Below, in pieces: positions 8,775 through 18,338 of a stretch of 64,000 nt of DNA. The DNA comes from Fluctibacter halophilus. Lineage in GTDB: Bacteria > Pseudomonadota > Gammaproteobacteria > Enterobacterales > Alteromonadaceae. The position numbers and the translations under genes are program-made. The notes under the pieces are model-generated. The model did not search any database, was not told where the DNA came from, and worked only from the letters and a program-made list of their open reading frames with translations. The stretch lies in the NCBI RefSeq assembly GCF_020687825.1, contig NZ_JAJEWP010000002.1:62001-126000 (forward strand). Reading direction: 5' to 3'. How positions within the stretch are numbered: the first letter of the stretch is position 1; each line of letters opens with the position of its first letter.

Positions 8775-9710
8775 ATGAAAGTTGCAGTGTTAGGTGCTGC
8801 CGGCGGCATCGGACAGGCGTTGTCCCTGTTACTTAAAACCCAGTTACCTGCAGGTTCTGCATTGTCATTGTATGACGTTGCACCTGTCGTTCCTGGCGTA
8901 GCCGTTGATTTGAGCCACATCCCTACTGACGTTAATGTTAAAGGTTACGGTAAGGATGACCTGGCAGATGCACTGCAAGGTGCTGACATTGTGTTGATCC
9001 CTGCGGGTGTTCCCCGTAAGCCGGGCATGGATCGTTCTGATCTGTTCAACATCAATGCCGGGATCGTGAAAAACCTGGTTGAAGCGATTGCCGACCATTG
9101 TCCTGATGCGTGTACCTGTATCATCACCAACCCGGTGAATACCACAGTGGCGATTGCCGCTGAAACGTTGAAAGCCAAAGGTGTGTATAACAAGAACAAG
9201 TTGTTCGGTGTGACCACGCTGGACGTTATCCGTGCGGAGACTTTTGTTGCTGAAGCCAAAGGTCTGAACCCTGCCAACGTTCACGTGCCTGTGATCGGTG
9301 GTCACTCAGGTACGACCATTTTGCCTCTGCTGTCTCAGGTTGAAGGTGTAGAGTTCAGTGATGAAGAAGTCGCCAGCCTGACACACCGTATTCAGAATGC
9401 CGGCACCGAAGTGGTAGAAGCCAAAGCGGGCGGCGGCTCTGCGACACTGTCAATGGGTCAGGCGGCAGCGCGTTTCTGTCTGTCTCTGGTTGCTGCCATG
9501 CGTGGTGACAACGTGGTTGAATACACCTACGTTGAAACCAACAGTGATGACGCGGTCTTTTTCTCACACCCCGTTCGATTGGGTAAAAACGGTGTGGAAG
9601 AGATCCTGCCCTACGGCGAGCTGAGCGCATTTGAAAAACAAGCCAAGCAAGACATGCTGGAAGGCCTGCGTGGCGATATCAAAATCGGTGTTGATTTCGT
9701 TAACGGCTAA
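8775..9710 (+). CDS. mdh: Malate dehydrogenase (NAD-dependent)
   Basis: This 311-residue TCA-cycle enzyme interconverts malate and oxaloacetate in the cytoplasm. It shows the Rossmann start [20 protein letters not shown], the substrate loop [20 protein letters not shown] with its arginines, [10 protein letters not shown], the catalytic histidine in [16 protein letters not shown], and a C-terminal region matching bacterial Mdh. The start at 8775 follows CAGGAGAAGAAT and gives the family length (312 in E. coli). It is monocistronic, with a terminator right after the stop, and divergent from argR. Confidence 0.97.
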   Translation: MKVAVLGAAGGIGQALSLLLKTQLPAGSALSLYDVAPVVPGVAVDLSHIPTDVNVKGYGKDDLADALQGADIVLIPAGVPRKPGMDRSDLFNINAGIVKNLVEAIADHCPDACTCIITNPVNTTVAIAAETLKAKGVYNKNKLFGVTTLDVIRAETFVAEAKGLNPANVHVPVIGGHSGTTILPLLSQVEGVEFSDEEVASLTHRIQNAGTEVVEAKAGGGSATLSMGQAAARFCLSLVAAMRGDNVVEYTYVETNSDDAVFFSHPVRLGKNGVEEILPYGELSAFEKQAKQDMLEGLRGDIKIGVDFVNG

Positions 9711-9728
9711 TACCGGTTGTCTCGTGTT

Positions 9729-9757
9729 AAAAACCGCGCCCTAGCGCGGTTTTTTTA
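9729..9757. terminator. Bidirectional terminator between mdh and yigZ
   Basis: AAAAACCGCGC and GCGCGGTTTTT pair around a CCTA loop, with T runs on both strands. The yigZ stop codon lies in its right flank, so one hairpin serves the two convergent genes. Confidence 0.9.
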
Positions 9758-10372
9758 TGCCCTAGGTTCAATAAAGCGAACCTTTCCCTGGGTCAGTTCG
9801 ATCAACTCCTGTTGACGATGTTCAGCGGTGCTGGCATTGACGGCCAGGGTGAAACCCGCGCGGGCATTGAATGCCCGTTCGAGGATTGATACGTCATCCT
9901 GCCCGGCAAACTGCTCAATGCTGCCGATGTCTTCAAAAGGCACTTCGATGGTCCATTGGACACGTCGATGAAACAGCACGGTGTCCAGTGTCGTCAGGGC
10001 TTGTTTAACCCCGCCACCGTAGGCTTTCACCAAGCCACCGGTGCCCAGCTTGATGCCCCCGGAATAACGCACGACCACGGCACAGACCTGACCAATGCCA
10101 CTGCCGTCCAGTTGGGCAAGCATGGGCTTGCCTGCCGTGCCTGAAGGTTCGCCATCGTCACTGAATCCCCGTTTCACCGGGTCATCCGGTGCACCAGCGA
10201 TGTATGCCCAGCAATGATGTCTGGCTTGCGGGTGGGCATTGCGACAGGAATCGATAAACTGTCGCGCCTGCGCAATTCCGTCGGTGCGGTCAATCAGCGT
10301 GATGAACTGACTCTTTTTGATGGTTTCTGTGAACTCGGCAGAAGCTGCCGGGATCGGGTAACTGTCGGTCAT
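9755..10372 (-). CDS. yigZ: YigZ/IMPACT family protein
   Basis: This is a 205-residue cytoplasmic protein of the UPF0029/IMPACT family. The N-terminal domain shows SQFITLIDRTDG, then HHCWAYIAG and GFSDDGEPSGTAGKPML, the family signature, followed by VVRYSGGIKLGTGGLVKAYG. A short C-terminal DUF1949-type ferredoxin-like domain begins near residue 140. Bacterial members are conserved but their molecular role is not settled; eukaryotic IMPACT regulates the Gcn2 kinase. It stands alone, convergent with mdh and upstream of nothing on its strand. Recognition of the family is firm and function is not. Confidence 0.9.
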   Translation of the reverse strand: MTDSYPIPAASAEFTETIKKSQFITLIDRTDGIAQARQFIDSCRNAHPQARHHCWAYIAGAPDDPVKRGFSDDGEPSGTAGKPMLAQLDGSGIGQVCAVVVRYSGGIKLGTGGLVKAYGGGVKQALTTLDTVLFHRRVQWTIEVPFEDIGSIEQFAGQDDVSILERAFNARAGFTLAVNASTAEHRQQELIELTQGKVRFIEPRA

Positions 10373-10447
10373 CTGAGTGTCTTAGTGAACGCCCCTGGTC
10401 TCATTGTAATGTCGAGGTGCGCAAGGAGGCCACAAGGGCCTCCGGAT

Positions 10448-13066
10448 TCAACCCGTATTACGCATGCCAACGGCAATGCCGGCGATCGTCACCATCATGG
10501 CACGTTCCAGCGTTGCATCGTGTTCGTCACCCAACGCCCGGATGCGGCCCAGCAATTCAATCTGAAGATAATGCAGCGGCTGCAGGTAACCGGCCCGGAT
10601 GGTCATCGAGTCCTTGCCTTTGGGATCGCTTTGCATCACGGCATCTTGTTTGAGCAAGGTCAGCAATAGAGAAACACTGTCTTTCAGCTCCTGTCGCAAC
10701 GTATCGCCGAAATGTTTCAGCTCGTCTGGTACCAGGCGGGCATCGTAGGCTTCACTGATACGCGGATCGGCTTTGTTGAACACCATGTCCAGCATTGACA
10801 GGCGGGAGTGGAAGAAGGGCCAATGGGTCAGCATCTCGTCCAGGGTGTCGCCGTGACCGTTGTCGAGGGCCGTTTTGACCGCTTTCATGACACCCAACCA
10901 CGACGGTAAGACAAGTCGGGTCTGTGCCCAGGCGAAGATCCACGGAATGGCGCGCAGGCTTTCTATCCCACCGGTTGGCTTGCGTTTGGCTGGGCGACTG
11001 CCCAACGGCAGTTTGCCCAGCTCCTGCTCCGGCGTGGCAACCCGGAAATAGGGCACGAAGTTTTCATCATGACGTACGGTGTGTCGATAGTTGTCTCGAC
11101 CAGCATCGGCCATTTGTTGCATCACATCACGCCAGTGCTGTTTGGGTGCTGGCGGGGGCGAGACAATGGCTTCGATAATCGCGCCGGCATAGAGTCCCAG
11201 ACTGCGTTTTGCCAAGGCCGGCATGCCGAATTTGTAGCGGATGGTTTCCCCTTGTTCCGTCACCCGGAAACCGCCACTCAATGAGCCGGGCGGTTGGGAA
11301 TGGATCGCCGCGTGAGCTGGCAGGCCGCCACGACCGATGGTACCACCACGACCGTGAAACAAGGTCAGGGTGATGCCAAAAGACTCGGCCAGAGCAACCA
11401 GTGATTCCTGGGATTGGTATTGTGCCCATCCTGCCGCCAGCGCGCCGGCATCTTTGGCAGAGTCAGAGTAGCCGATCATCACATACTGGCGACCCTGAAT
11501 GTAACCCCGGTACCAGTCAATCGATAGCAGTTTGTTCATCACCTCAGGTGCGTTGTTGAGATCATCCAGGGTCTCGAACAGTGGGGCCACCGGCATGGGC
11601 CAATCGACGCCCATTTCCTTTAGCAGCAACTGCACGGCCAACACGTCCGAGGGCAGGCTGGCCATGGATATGATGTATATACCGAAACCATGGCGTGAGT
11701 TGGCCGCCACCGTTTTACAGGTATCTATGACTTCTTTGACGTCGTCTGAGGGTGACCAGGTGTGGGGAAACAACGGCCGTTTGGAGCCCAGTTCTTTGAG
11801 CAGGAAGGCTTGTTTGTCTTCCTCGCTCCAGCCTGCGTAGTCGCCCAATCCCAAATAGCGGGTCAATTCACTGAACACGTCGGCATGGCGCTCTGAGTCC
11901 TGACGAATATCCAGCTTCAGCAGATGTACTCCGAAACAGTGCACCCGGCGGATGGTATCCAGCAGACCGGCGTTGGCGATCACAGACATGCCGCAGTGGG
12001 TCAGGGAGTGATAACACAACATCAACGGTTTAAGCAGTTCGTCTTTGTGCCCAATCCAATGGTCAGGATAGTGTTCTTCGCCGTTGAAGTAATCCAGGAT
12101 CCCATCCTGGGTCTTACGTAGCTTGGCCAACAGAGGACGCAGGATGGCCCGGTAAGGCTCTTTGGCATCGCCGACTTCCTCTCGCAGTGCTTCATCGCAG
12201 TCGGCCATGGATAGCTCAACCTGCAGGCGTTCAATGTCCTGGGCGAACAACTTTGCCGCACGACGACGGGCCAGATACAGCACCTGCTGGGTGACCCGTG
12301 CGGTGACAAAGGGGTTTCCGTCCCGGTCGCCGCCCATCCAGGAGCTGAACTGCACCGGTGCTGCATCCAATGGCAGGGCCATGTCATAGCGTTCACGGGC
12401 TTTGTCATCCAATGCGCGGATGAAACCGGGTACCGCGTCCCACAGTGAGTTTTCAATCACTGAAAAGCCCCAGCGCGCTTCATCCACCGGGGTGGGACGT
12501 TCGGAGCGGATTTCCTCGGTATGCCAGGCCTGGCTGATAAGCTCGGCAATGCGGTTTTCCAGTTGTTGGCGTTCATGCTCATTGACCGAGTGTTCATGCA
12601 GGTCGCTCAGGCAGTTGGCCAGTTCACTGTGCTTGTGGATCAGCGTTCGACGGGTGACTTCGGTGGGATGGGCGGTAAGTACCAAATCGATTTGCAATTG
12701 TGAAATAGCATCCTGCAAGGTGGATGCGTCGACATTGAGTGAATCCAGATGCGCAAACAATGCCTCGACCGGATCGTCGCCGGAGGTGGCACTGTTGTAT
12801 TCCTGCTCGGCGATATTGGCCAGGTTCAGAAATTGGGAAAAGGCCCGTCCAACGGTCAGTAATTCATCATTGCTCAGTTCGCTGAACAACGACTGGAGCT
12901 CTTCGGCGCAGGTCTCATCGCCCTGATAGGCGGTGCGGCCTTTGATACGGATATCTTCAATGCGTTGCAACCATGCTTCACCCAATTGGTCCTTGATGGT
13001 ATTGCCCAACGTGGCGCCCAGCGAGCGAACGGTTTCCTTAAGTTGCGTATCGAGATGTTCTGACAC
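10448..13066 (-). CDS. ppc: Phosphoenolpyruvate carboxylase
   Basis: This 872-residue cytoplasmic enzyme carboxylates phosphoenolpyruvate to oxaloacetate, replenishing the TCA cycle. Seen motifs are LVLTAHPTEVTRRT (catalytic His), SWMGGDRDGNPFVT, KLDIRQDSERH, MIGYSDSAKDAGALAAGWAQY, the mobile loop FHGRGGTIGRGG, and the conserved C-terminus MRNTG. I place the start at GTG 13064-13066, since GGAGG lies 5 bp upstream and MSEHLDTQLKETVRSLG fits the family. A TTG 14 codons earlier lacks a ribosome site. Length is close to E. coli (883). It is monocistronic. Allosteric regulation by aspartate and acetyl-CoA is family knowledge. Confidence 0.96.
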   Translation of the reverse strand: MSEHLDTQLKETVRSLGATLGNTIKDQLGEAWLQRIEDIRIKGRTAYQGDETCAEELQSLFSELSNDELLTVGRAFSQFLNLANIAEQEYNSATSGDDPVEALFAHLDSLNVDASTLQDAISQLQIDLVLTAHPTEVTRRTLIHKHSELANCLSDLHEHSVNEHERQQLENRIAELISQAWHTEEIRSERPTPVDEARWGFSVIENSLWDAVPGFIRALDDKARERYDMALPLDAAPVQFSSWMGGDRDGNPFVTARVTQQVLYLARRRAAKLFAQDIERLQVELSMADCDEALREEVGDAKEPYRAILRPLLAKLRKTQDGILDYFNGEEHYPDHWIGHKDELLKPLMLCYHSLTHCGMSVIANAGLLDTIRRVHCFGVHLLKLDIRQDSERHADVFSELTRYLGLGDYAGWSEEDKQAFLLKELGSKRPLFPHTWSPSDDVKEVIDTCKTVAANSRHGFGIYIISMASLPSDVLAVQLLLKEMGVDWPMPVAPLFETLDDLNNAPEVMNKLLSIDWYRGYIQGRQYVMIGYSDSAKDAGALAAGWAQYQSQESLVALAESFGITLTLFHGRGGTIGRGGLPAHAAIHSQPPGSLSGGFRVTEQGETIRYKFGMPALAKRSLGLYAGAIIEAIVSPPPAPKQHWRDVMQQMADAGRDNYRHTVRHDENFVPYFRVATPEQELGKLPLGSRPAKRKPTGGIESLRAIPWIFAWAQTRLVLPSWLGVMKAVKTALDNGHGDTLDEMLTHWPFFHSRLSMLDMVFNKADPRISEAYDARLVPDELKHFGDTLRQELKDSVSLLLTLLKQDAVMQSDPKGKDSMTIRAGYLQPLHYLQIELLGRIRALGDEHDATLERAMMVTIAGIAVGMRNTG

Positions 13067-13244
13067 AGAGCCTCCGGTGTTCGTGAATGAACCGTTAAAG
13101 ATACGCAACCCCCATGGCTTTGTCTAAGCCGAAACGTTCTTACTCATGACCATTTCATACGTATTCATGGATTGGGGAGGCGTTGGGCACTGGGATGTGG
13201 TACCCTTGCGCCCTTTCTTAATCCACGAATGAACAGGAGCAGGT

Positions 13245-13865
13245 GTGAGCGATCAATATACCAGCGTTGAACAACAAGCCAGTTACGGCATCGGTTTGCA
13301 AATGGGCGAACAATTACGCAGCAATCCGTTTGAAGGGTTAGACATCACAGCCGTGGCCGAGGGCCTTGCGGATGCGTTTAATCAACAACCAGCAAAAGTT
13401 GACAATGAAGCGTTGGGCGCAGCGTTTAACGAAATTCATCAGCGTATGCAGGCGGAAAAAGCCAAGCTGCATGAAGCTAACATTGAAGCCGGTAAGGCTT
13501 TCCTGGCTGACAATGCCAAGCGCGACGGCATTCAGGTTACACCCTCTGGTTTACAGTATGAAGTGATCACCGCAGGGGAAGGCGACAAGCCTACCGCGGC
13601 ATCAACCGTTCGTACCCACTACCACGGCACCCTGATCGACGGTTCTGTGTTCGACAGCTCTTACGAGCGTGGTCAACCAGCAGAATTCCCGGTCGGTGGT
13701 GTGATCAAAGGCTGGACTGAAGCGTTGCAGATGATGCCTGTGGGCAGCAAGTGGCGTTTGTATGTACCTCACAACCTGGCTTACGGTGAGCAAGGTGCGG
13801 GTGGTGCCATTGCTCCCTACAGTACACTGATTTTTGACGTTGAGCTGCTGGATATTCTGGGCTAA
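13245..13865 (+). CDS. fklB: FKBP-type peptidyl-prolyl cis-trans isomerase
   Basis: This 206-residue protein has the FklB/Mip layout: an alpha-helical N-terminal dimerisation domain (residues 1-90, QASYGIGLQMGEQL and similar) and a C-terminal FKBP domain with VRTHYHGTLIDGSVFDSSYE, FPVGGVIKGWTEALQMMPVGSKWRLYVPHNLAYG and STLIFDVELLDI. No signal peptide is present, so it is cytoplasmic like E. coli FKBP22. The GTG start at 13245 is preceded by AGGAGCAG. A strong terminator follows. Confidence 0.92.
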   Translation: MSDQYTSVEQQASYGIGLQMGEQLRSNPFEGLDITAVAEGLADAFNQQPAKVDNEALGAAFNEIHQRMQAEKAKLHEANIEAGKAFLADNAKRDGIQVTPSGLQYEVITAGEGDKPTAASTVRTHYHGTLIDGSVFDSSYERGQPAEFPVGGVIKGWTEALQMMPVGSKWRLYVPHNLAYGEQGAGGAIAPYSTLIFDVELLDILG

Positions 13866-13883
13866 CGCGTCTTGTCGGATTCG

Positions 13884-13913
13884 AAAAGGCCAGGCTTTGC
13901 CTGGCCTTTTTTT
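13884..13913 (+). terminator. Rho-independent terminator of fklB
   Basis: AAAAGGCCAGGC and GCCTGGCCTTTT form a 12-bp perfect stem with a TTT loop and a T run, 18 bp after the stop codon. Confidence 0.93.
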
Positions 13914-13940
13914 ATTCTATCGTGCAGGTATTGGCTACTA

Positions 13941-13957
13941 TTTAACATTCTGTTAAA
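13941..13957. promoter_or_regulatory. 17-bp inverted repeat TTTAACATTCTGTTAAA
   Basis: Perfect 7-bp arms (TTTAACA/TGTTAAA) flank a TTC centre about 110 bp upstream of the SulP transporter. This is the size and symmetry of a dimeric repressor operator. No T run follows, so it is not a terminator. The regulator is unknown. Confidence 0.4.
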
Positions 13958-14068
13958 GGACATTGCGTCAGCAAATTGCTACACTGCGCGCCGTTTTTTT
14001 GAACATTGTTGAGTGCGTTGGCCGTTTCGACGCCACCTCAACTTACACAGTACGGTGGATGTAAAATC

Positions 14069-15634
14069 ATGTTTGATTTGATCACAAAACGCGACAGTAA
14101 CGTCAAGAATGACGTGTTGTCCGGGATCACTGTCGCATTGGCACTGGTTCCTGAAGCTGTGGCATTTGCATTTGTGGCCGGCGTGGAACCGATGATTGGG
14201 TTGTATGCCGCGTTCATGATGGGATTGATCACCTCAGCCATTGGTGGACGACCGGGGATGATCTCAGGTGCCACCGGCGCCATGGCGGTGGTGATGGTTG
14301 CCTTGGTGGCACAGCATGGCGTGGCGTATTTGTTCGCTGCCGTCATACTGGCGGGCCTGCTACAAATCCTGGCCGGGGTATTCCGACTCGGTAAATTCAT
14401 TCGCCTGGTGCCTTACCCGGTGATGCTCGGCTTTGTTAACGGGCTGGCGATCGTGATTTTCCTGGCCCAACTGGGTCAGTTCAAAGTGCTGGATAGCATG
14501 GGTGAACACGTCTGGATGCAGGGGCCGATGCTGTACATCATGCTTGGTTTGACCTTGCTGACCATGGCGATCATTTATTTTCTGCCTAAATTGACCACCG
14601 CCGTGCCTGCGTCGCTGGTGGCGATTGTAACGGTTACCCTGCTGGTGCACGGGCTGGATTTGGATGCCCGTACCGTCATCGATTTCGTGAAAGATATGGT
14701 GCCGGCCGAGCAACGGGACACGGTGACGCTGGCCGGTGAGTTACCCACCTTCGCGATACCTACGGTGCCGTTCACCTGGGAAACCCTGATGATCATTTTG
14801 CCGACATCGGTGATCCTGGCATTGGTGGGTCTGATTGAGTCCCTGTTGACCCTGTCACTGATTGACGAAATGACCGATACCCGAGGCCGAGGCAACAAAG
14901 AGTGTATCGGCCAGGGTGTTGCCAACACGGTGAATGGCTTTTTCGGCGGTATGGGTGGTTGTGCCATGATTGGTCAAAGTATGATCAACATCAACTCCGG
15001 CGGCCGCGGCCGACTGTCAGGTATTACTGCCGCGCTGGTATTGCTGGGCTTTATCCTGTTTGCAGCGCCACTGATTGAAATGATCCCGCTGGCGGCACTG
15101 GTCGGTGTGATGTTCGTGGTTGTTATTGGAACCTTCGAATGGGCATCATTTCGCATTATTCGCGGTGTTAACAAAGAAGACGCCTTTGTGTTGTTCTTGG
15201 TCACCGCAATCACTGTGATTGCCGATCTGGCCATTGCTGTGGTGGTGGGTGTTATCGTGTCGGCGTTGGTGTTTGCCTGGAAACACGCAACCCACATCAT
15301 CGCCCGGACGCACGTGGATGACCGTGGCTGGAAAGTCTACGAACTGGAAGGGCCTCTGTTCTTTGGTTCAGTGCTGCATTTCCGGGATCTGTTCGACCCG
15401 CAGGGCGATCCGGACGAAGTGGTAATTGATTTCAAAGATTCCCGAATTTGGGACTCCTCAGGGTTGGACGCCATCGATGGTCTGGCGGATAAGTACAAGG
15501 AACAAGGCAAGAAACTGCATATTCGCCATATCAGTCAGGAGTGTAATGCGCTGTTGACCAAAGCCCAGGAATACGTGGAAATCAATGTGAATGAAGACCC
15601 TCGCTATCACATTGCCACGGACAAGCTTGGTTAA
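14069..15634 (+). CDS. SulP family inorganic anion transporter with STAS domain
   Basis: This is a 521-residue inner-membrane SLC26/SulP protein. Ten or more hydrophobic segments span residues 15-410, including the signature [31 protein letters not shown] and [11 protein letters not shown]. The cytoplasmic STAS domain (about 430-521) contains [22 protein letters not shown], its switch loop. Substrates in the family include sulfate, bicarbonate, chloride and dicarboxylates; this one is not assigned. The start at 14069 is the first ATG with a credible ribosome site (GGTGG). An open frame reaches 21 codons further upstream from a TTG. It is monocistronic between two terminators. Confidence 0.92.
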   Translation: MFDLITKRDSNVKNDVLSGITVALALVPEAVAFAFVAGVEPMIGLYAAFMMGLITSAIGGRPGMISGATGAMAVVMVALVAQHGVAYLFAAVILAGLLQILAGVFRLGKFIRLVPYPVMLGFVNGLAIVIFLAQLGQFKVLDSMGEHVWMQGPMLYIMLGLTLLTMAIIYFLPKLTTAVPASLVAIVTVTLLVHGLDLDARTVIDFVKDMVPAEQRDTVTLAGELPTFAIPTVPFTWETLMIILPTSVILALVGLIESLLTLSLIDEMTDTRGRGNKECIGQGVANTVNGFFGGMGGCAMIGQSMININSGGRGRLSGITAALVLLGFILFAAPLIEMIPLAALVGVMFVVVIGTFEWASFRIIRGVNKEDAFVLFLVTAITVIADLAIAVVVGVIVSALVFAWKHATHIIARTHVDDRGWKVYELEGPLFFGSVLHFRDLFDPQGDPDEVVIDFKDSRIWDSSGLDAIDGLADKYKEQGKKLHIRHISQECNALLTKAQEYVEINVNEDPRYHIATDKLG

Positions 15635-15656
15635 TCTATTGATATCGAGTGTTCTG

Positions 15657-15685
15657 AAAAGCCGGCCTTCGCGCCGGCTTTTTTG
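15657..15685 (+). terminator. Rho-independent terminator of the SulP gene
   Basis: AAAAGCCGGC pairs with GCCGGCTTTT around a CTTCGC loop, followed by further Ts. Confidence 0.92.
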
Positions 15686-15746
15686 TGTCTGCTGGTAGGG
15701 CGCAAAGCTGGCATTTCTCAGTGACCTGCAGGCAGCTTCCGCGACA

Positions 15747-15775
15747 TAAAAAAACACCGCCACAAGGGCGGTGCC
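15747..15775 (-). terminator. Rho-independent terminator of the tandem dsbA genes
   Basis: On the minus strand CACCGCC and GGCGGTG pair around a five-base loop, and a run of seven Ts follows. It lies about 20 bp after the stop of the leftward dsbA-like gene. Confidence 0.88.
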
Positions 15776-15796
15776 ATTAATGCTAGTTCACAGCGT

Positions 15797-16402
15797 TTAC
15801 TTTTGCTGGGTTAACCACAGCACCAATGCGGTGAATGTGTCCGGCGTCAGGTCGCGGCTCATGACGACCTTGTATTTATCATTGATGATGAACGCAGGTA
15901 CACGGTTAAAGCCGACGGTGGCTTTGTCATTTTTCCTTACCAGAGAGCGAATGCCGAAACTGGCGGCCATTTTGGCCAGCTTGTCGGCATCGCCACCGGC
16001 CGCACGGTAGATATCCAGGATGTCTTGTTGCCCGGCAATGGGGGTGCGAGCCGTGTGGATGGCACTGAACAATGCACTGTTAAAGCGTTCGCTGTCGCCC
16101 ATGGCTTTGGCCGCCAGCATCAACGCGGTAGCAGCGTCTTGTGCTTCTCTGGATGCAGAACCCATGAAATTCACATGTGCCTTCGTAAAAGCGACGGAAT
16201 CAGGCAGCTGTTTTTTCATGTCGGCCACAATGGGCTCAAACGTGAAGCAGTGGGGGCACCAGAACGAAAACACTTCTTTGACATGAGGTGAAGCACTGGC
16301 GCTGTCATTGATCACTTCATAGTGTTTACCTTCCTGCCAGGGCTGCTGTGCCTGAGCGGTACTCAGTAGCAGTGAAAGTGCAAGGGCAATCCATTTAAAC
16401 AT
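15797..16402 (-). CDS. DsbA-like periplasmic thiol:disulfide oxidoreductase (second copy)
   Basis: This 201-residue protein has a signal peptide (MFKWIALALSLLLSTAQAQ), a mature start WQEGKHYEVI and the DsbA active site FWCPHCFTFEP near residue 50. The CPHC dipeptide is that of classical DsbA. The helical insertion and the cis-Pro loop NRVPAFIINDKYKV follow. It should introduce disulfides into exported proteins. It lies 12 bp downstream of a paralogue with the same layout, so the pair came from tandem duplication and is co-transcribed. Which copy is the main oxidase cannot be told. Confidence 0.9.
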   Translation of the reverse strand: MFKWIALALSLLLSTAQAQQPWQEGKHYEVINDSASASPHVKEVFSFWCPHCFTFEPIVADMKKQLPDSVAFTKAHVNFMGSASREAQDAATALMLAAKAMGDSERFNSALFSAIHTARTPIAGQQDILDIYRAAGGDADKLAKMAASFGIRSLVRKNDKATVGFNRVPAFIINDKYKVVMSRDLTPDTFTALVLWLTQQK

Positions 16403-16414
16403 CTACGTCTCCTG

Positions 16415-17038
16415 TTACGGCTGTTTGCTAAGCCACACGACCAGATCGACAATGTCATCGTTGGTCATGTCGCGGGTAAAAGTCGCTTGATACTTACCAT
16501 TGACGATAAAATTCGGCACGCCGGCGAGGAAGCGCATGTGTTCGTCGATCGCTTTCTGGTTCTTTTTCATCATGCTGTTGACGCCAAAGCTGTTGGCCAG
16601 CTTGTCAAACTCGTCACTGCTGACATCACGCAACAAGAACAGGTTTTTCAAATCGTCCAGGCTGGTCACGGGGCTCCGTTGCACGTGGATATAATTGAAA
16701 ATGGCGCTGTTCATTTCATCTTCTTTTTCCAGTGCTCTGGCGACCATCATGGCGCGGGTAGCATCGTCCTGGATCGCTTTGGAAGTGAAACGCATAAAGT
16801 TGACGTGCACCTTGGTGAATGTCACGTTGTCGCCCATTTTTGCCTTTATTTGCGCAACCAGCGGCTCAAAATTAAAGCAGTGTGGACACCAGAACGAGAA
16901 GTATTCACGAATTTCAGGGCTTGGAGTGGCCTCGTCGCTGATCACTTTGTAGTGTTCACCTTCCTGCCATTGTTCGACGGCGCACGCCTGCAACGGGATG
17001 AGAAGGCTAAAAAACGCAATGCGCAATAAATGTTTCAT
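16415..17038 (-). CDS. dsbA: DsbA-like periplasmic thiol:disulfide oxidoreductase (first copy)
   Basis: This 207-residue exported thioredoxin-fold protein has FWCPHCFNFEP near residues 48-58, a helical domain with TFTKVHVNFM, and the cis-Pro loop LAGVPNFIVNGKYQ. The signal segment LLIPLQACAVEQ includes a cysteine in a lipobox-like position, but Gln at -2 makes lipidation doubtful. It is the first gene of a two-gene operon with a close paralogue downstream. In E. coli dsbA follows srkA; here srkA is about 4 kb away in the same orientation with btuB, the porin and the PstS-like gene between, which may reflect an old linkage. Confidence 0.9.
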   Translation of the reverse strand: MKHLLRIAFFSLLIPLQACAVEQWQEGEHYKVISDEATPSPEIREYFSFWCPHCFNFEPLVAQIKAKMGDNVTFTKVHVNFMRFTSKAIQDDATRAMMVARALEKEDEMNSAIFNYIHVQRSPVTSLDDLKNLFLLRDVSSDEFDKLANSFGVNSMMKKNQKAIDEHMRFLAGVPNFIVNGKYQATFTRDMTNDDIVDLVVWLSKQP

Positions 17039-17178
17039 CGGTTATTGTTCCAGATTTTGGTCAGAAATATGCTGCCGCTAGCCTACCACAGTCAGGGGGA
17101 AAGTGAATAACTGCAGGCTGAACGAAGGATTAACGGGGGGAAATGTGCGGCAAACCACGATCGGTTTGCCGCAACGGA

Positions 17179-18327
17179 TCAGAACACGTAGTTCACGCCG
17201 ACACGCATGAGTGTCGAATCTGCATTGGCATACACATCGTCAGAATAGCGACTAAGGTCCGCCTTCAATGCAATGTTGGTGTCGTAGTCGTAACGAATAC
17301 CCAACGTCAGCACATCGTATTCTTCCTGCTGTGCCATCTGGATCCCGTTGACAATGCCCGCTGCGGTTGGTTGCAGTTGAGCCGGCACATCACTGAGCAG
17401 CGACTGGAATTTCAACCCTTCGGTGCCGTCTTTATTTTCGTAAGTCAGCGACGGCGTGAAAGCACCGAAACGCATGCCCGCAGTTACGTAGTAAGACGTG
17501 TCTTTGGGGTTGAATGAATCTTCAATCTCGATGCTGGTAATTTCCGCACTGATAAACCACTCAAAGGTATCAACTTCAATGCCCAGGCCGAAAAACTCAC
17601 CGGTATCGTCCCGCATCTGCATGGCATCCTCAAGGGCGCCGAGGCCCAGGCCAGGTAGTGCGGCGAGCGCGGCATTTGCGGCCTGAAGGTTGACGGAGTC
17701 AGCAGTTGACAAATCCAGGGTCGCTTTAGAACGAGCGTACACACCACGGATTTTGAACCAGTCGTAGGTTGCCTCAGCGGATACCAGTATCGTGTTGTCG
17801 CCATCCAGCTCTGCGCCACCGACGTCCGAATTCACCGTACCCAGTGCGGCTTGCAGATTGTATTCCCAGCTACCGGCGTAGTCGCTGTAATCGACCCGCA
17901 CACCGTCAATGTTGTTGAAGTCAACGGCATACACCGCGCGGGGCGCAGTCACCCAGTGATAGGAATAACCCACATCAGATGACGCCGAGTAACGGAACAA
18001 CGGCATACGCAACCGACCGGCAGAGATACTGGTGTTATCGGTGGCCTGATACGTCAGGTAAGCCCACTCAAATTCGGCATCATAGTCATCACTGCCACGG
18101 GCCATCACCTGCCCGGTGGCGGTCATTTTGCTGTTAATGTCGCCACTGACCTGAATCGCAAACAGGCTTTCCTGATCGAAACCAATGTCATCATCGTAGC
18201 CGTACAGCGTGTCCTCGCTGCTGGTTTTACCGGCAATCAGGTTGGCGAATCCATTGATGCGCACTTCTGCCATGGCTGAGGTGGACAGCAGGGATAAAAT
18301 GGTGGTTGCAAGTAGTGTCTTTTTCAT
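17179..18327 (-). CDS. Outer membrane porin-like beta-barrel protein
   Basis: This is a 382-residue exported protein with signal MKKTLLATTILSLLSTSAMAE. It has alternating aromatic/hydrophobic strands typical of 16-stranded porins (VRINGFANLIAG, FEWAYLTYQATDNTSISAGRLRMP, WFKIRGVYARSKA), acidic loops, and a C-terminus ending in Phe (STLMRVGVNYVF). The start at 18325-18327 follows GAGGGGG. A further in-frame TTG upstream is less likely. It lies 11 bp after a small PstS-like protein, so a phosphate- or anion-related channel is possible, but no specificity residues can be read. Confidence 0.82.
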   Translation of the reverse strand: MKKTLLATTILSLLSTSAMAEVRINGFANLIAGKTSSEDTLYGYDDDIGFDQESLFAIQVSGDINSKMTATGQVMARGSDDYDAEFEWAYLTYQATDNTSISAGRLRMPLFRYSASSDVGYSYHWVTAPRAVYAVDFNNIDGVRVDYSDYAGSWEYNLQAALGTVNSDVGGAELDGDNTILVSAEATYDWFKIRGVYARSKATLDLSTADSVNLQAANAALAALPGLGLGALEDAMQMRDDTGEFFGLGIEVDTFEWFISAEITSIEIEDSFNPKDTSYYVTAGMRFGAFTPSLTYENKDGTEGLKFQSLLSDVPAQLQPTAAGIVNGIQMAQQEEYDVLTLGIRYDYDTNIALKADLSRYSDDVYANADSTLMRVGVNYVF

Positions 18328-18338
18328 GGTCGTCCCCC

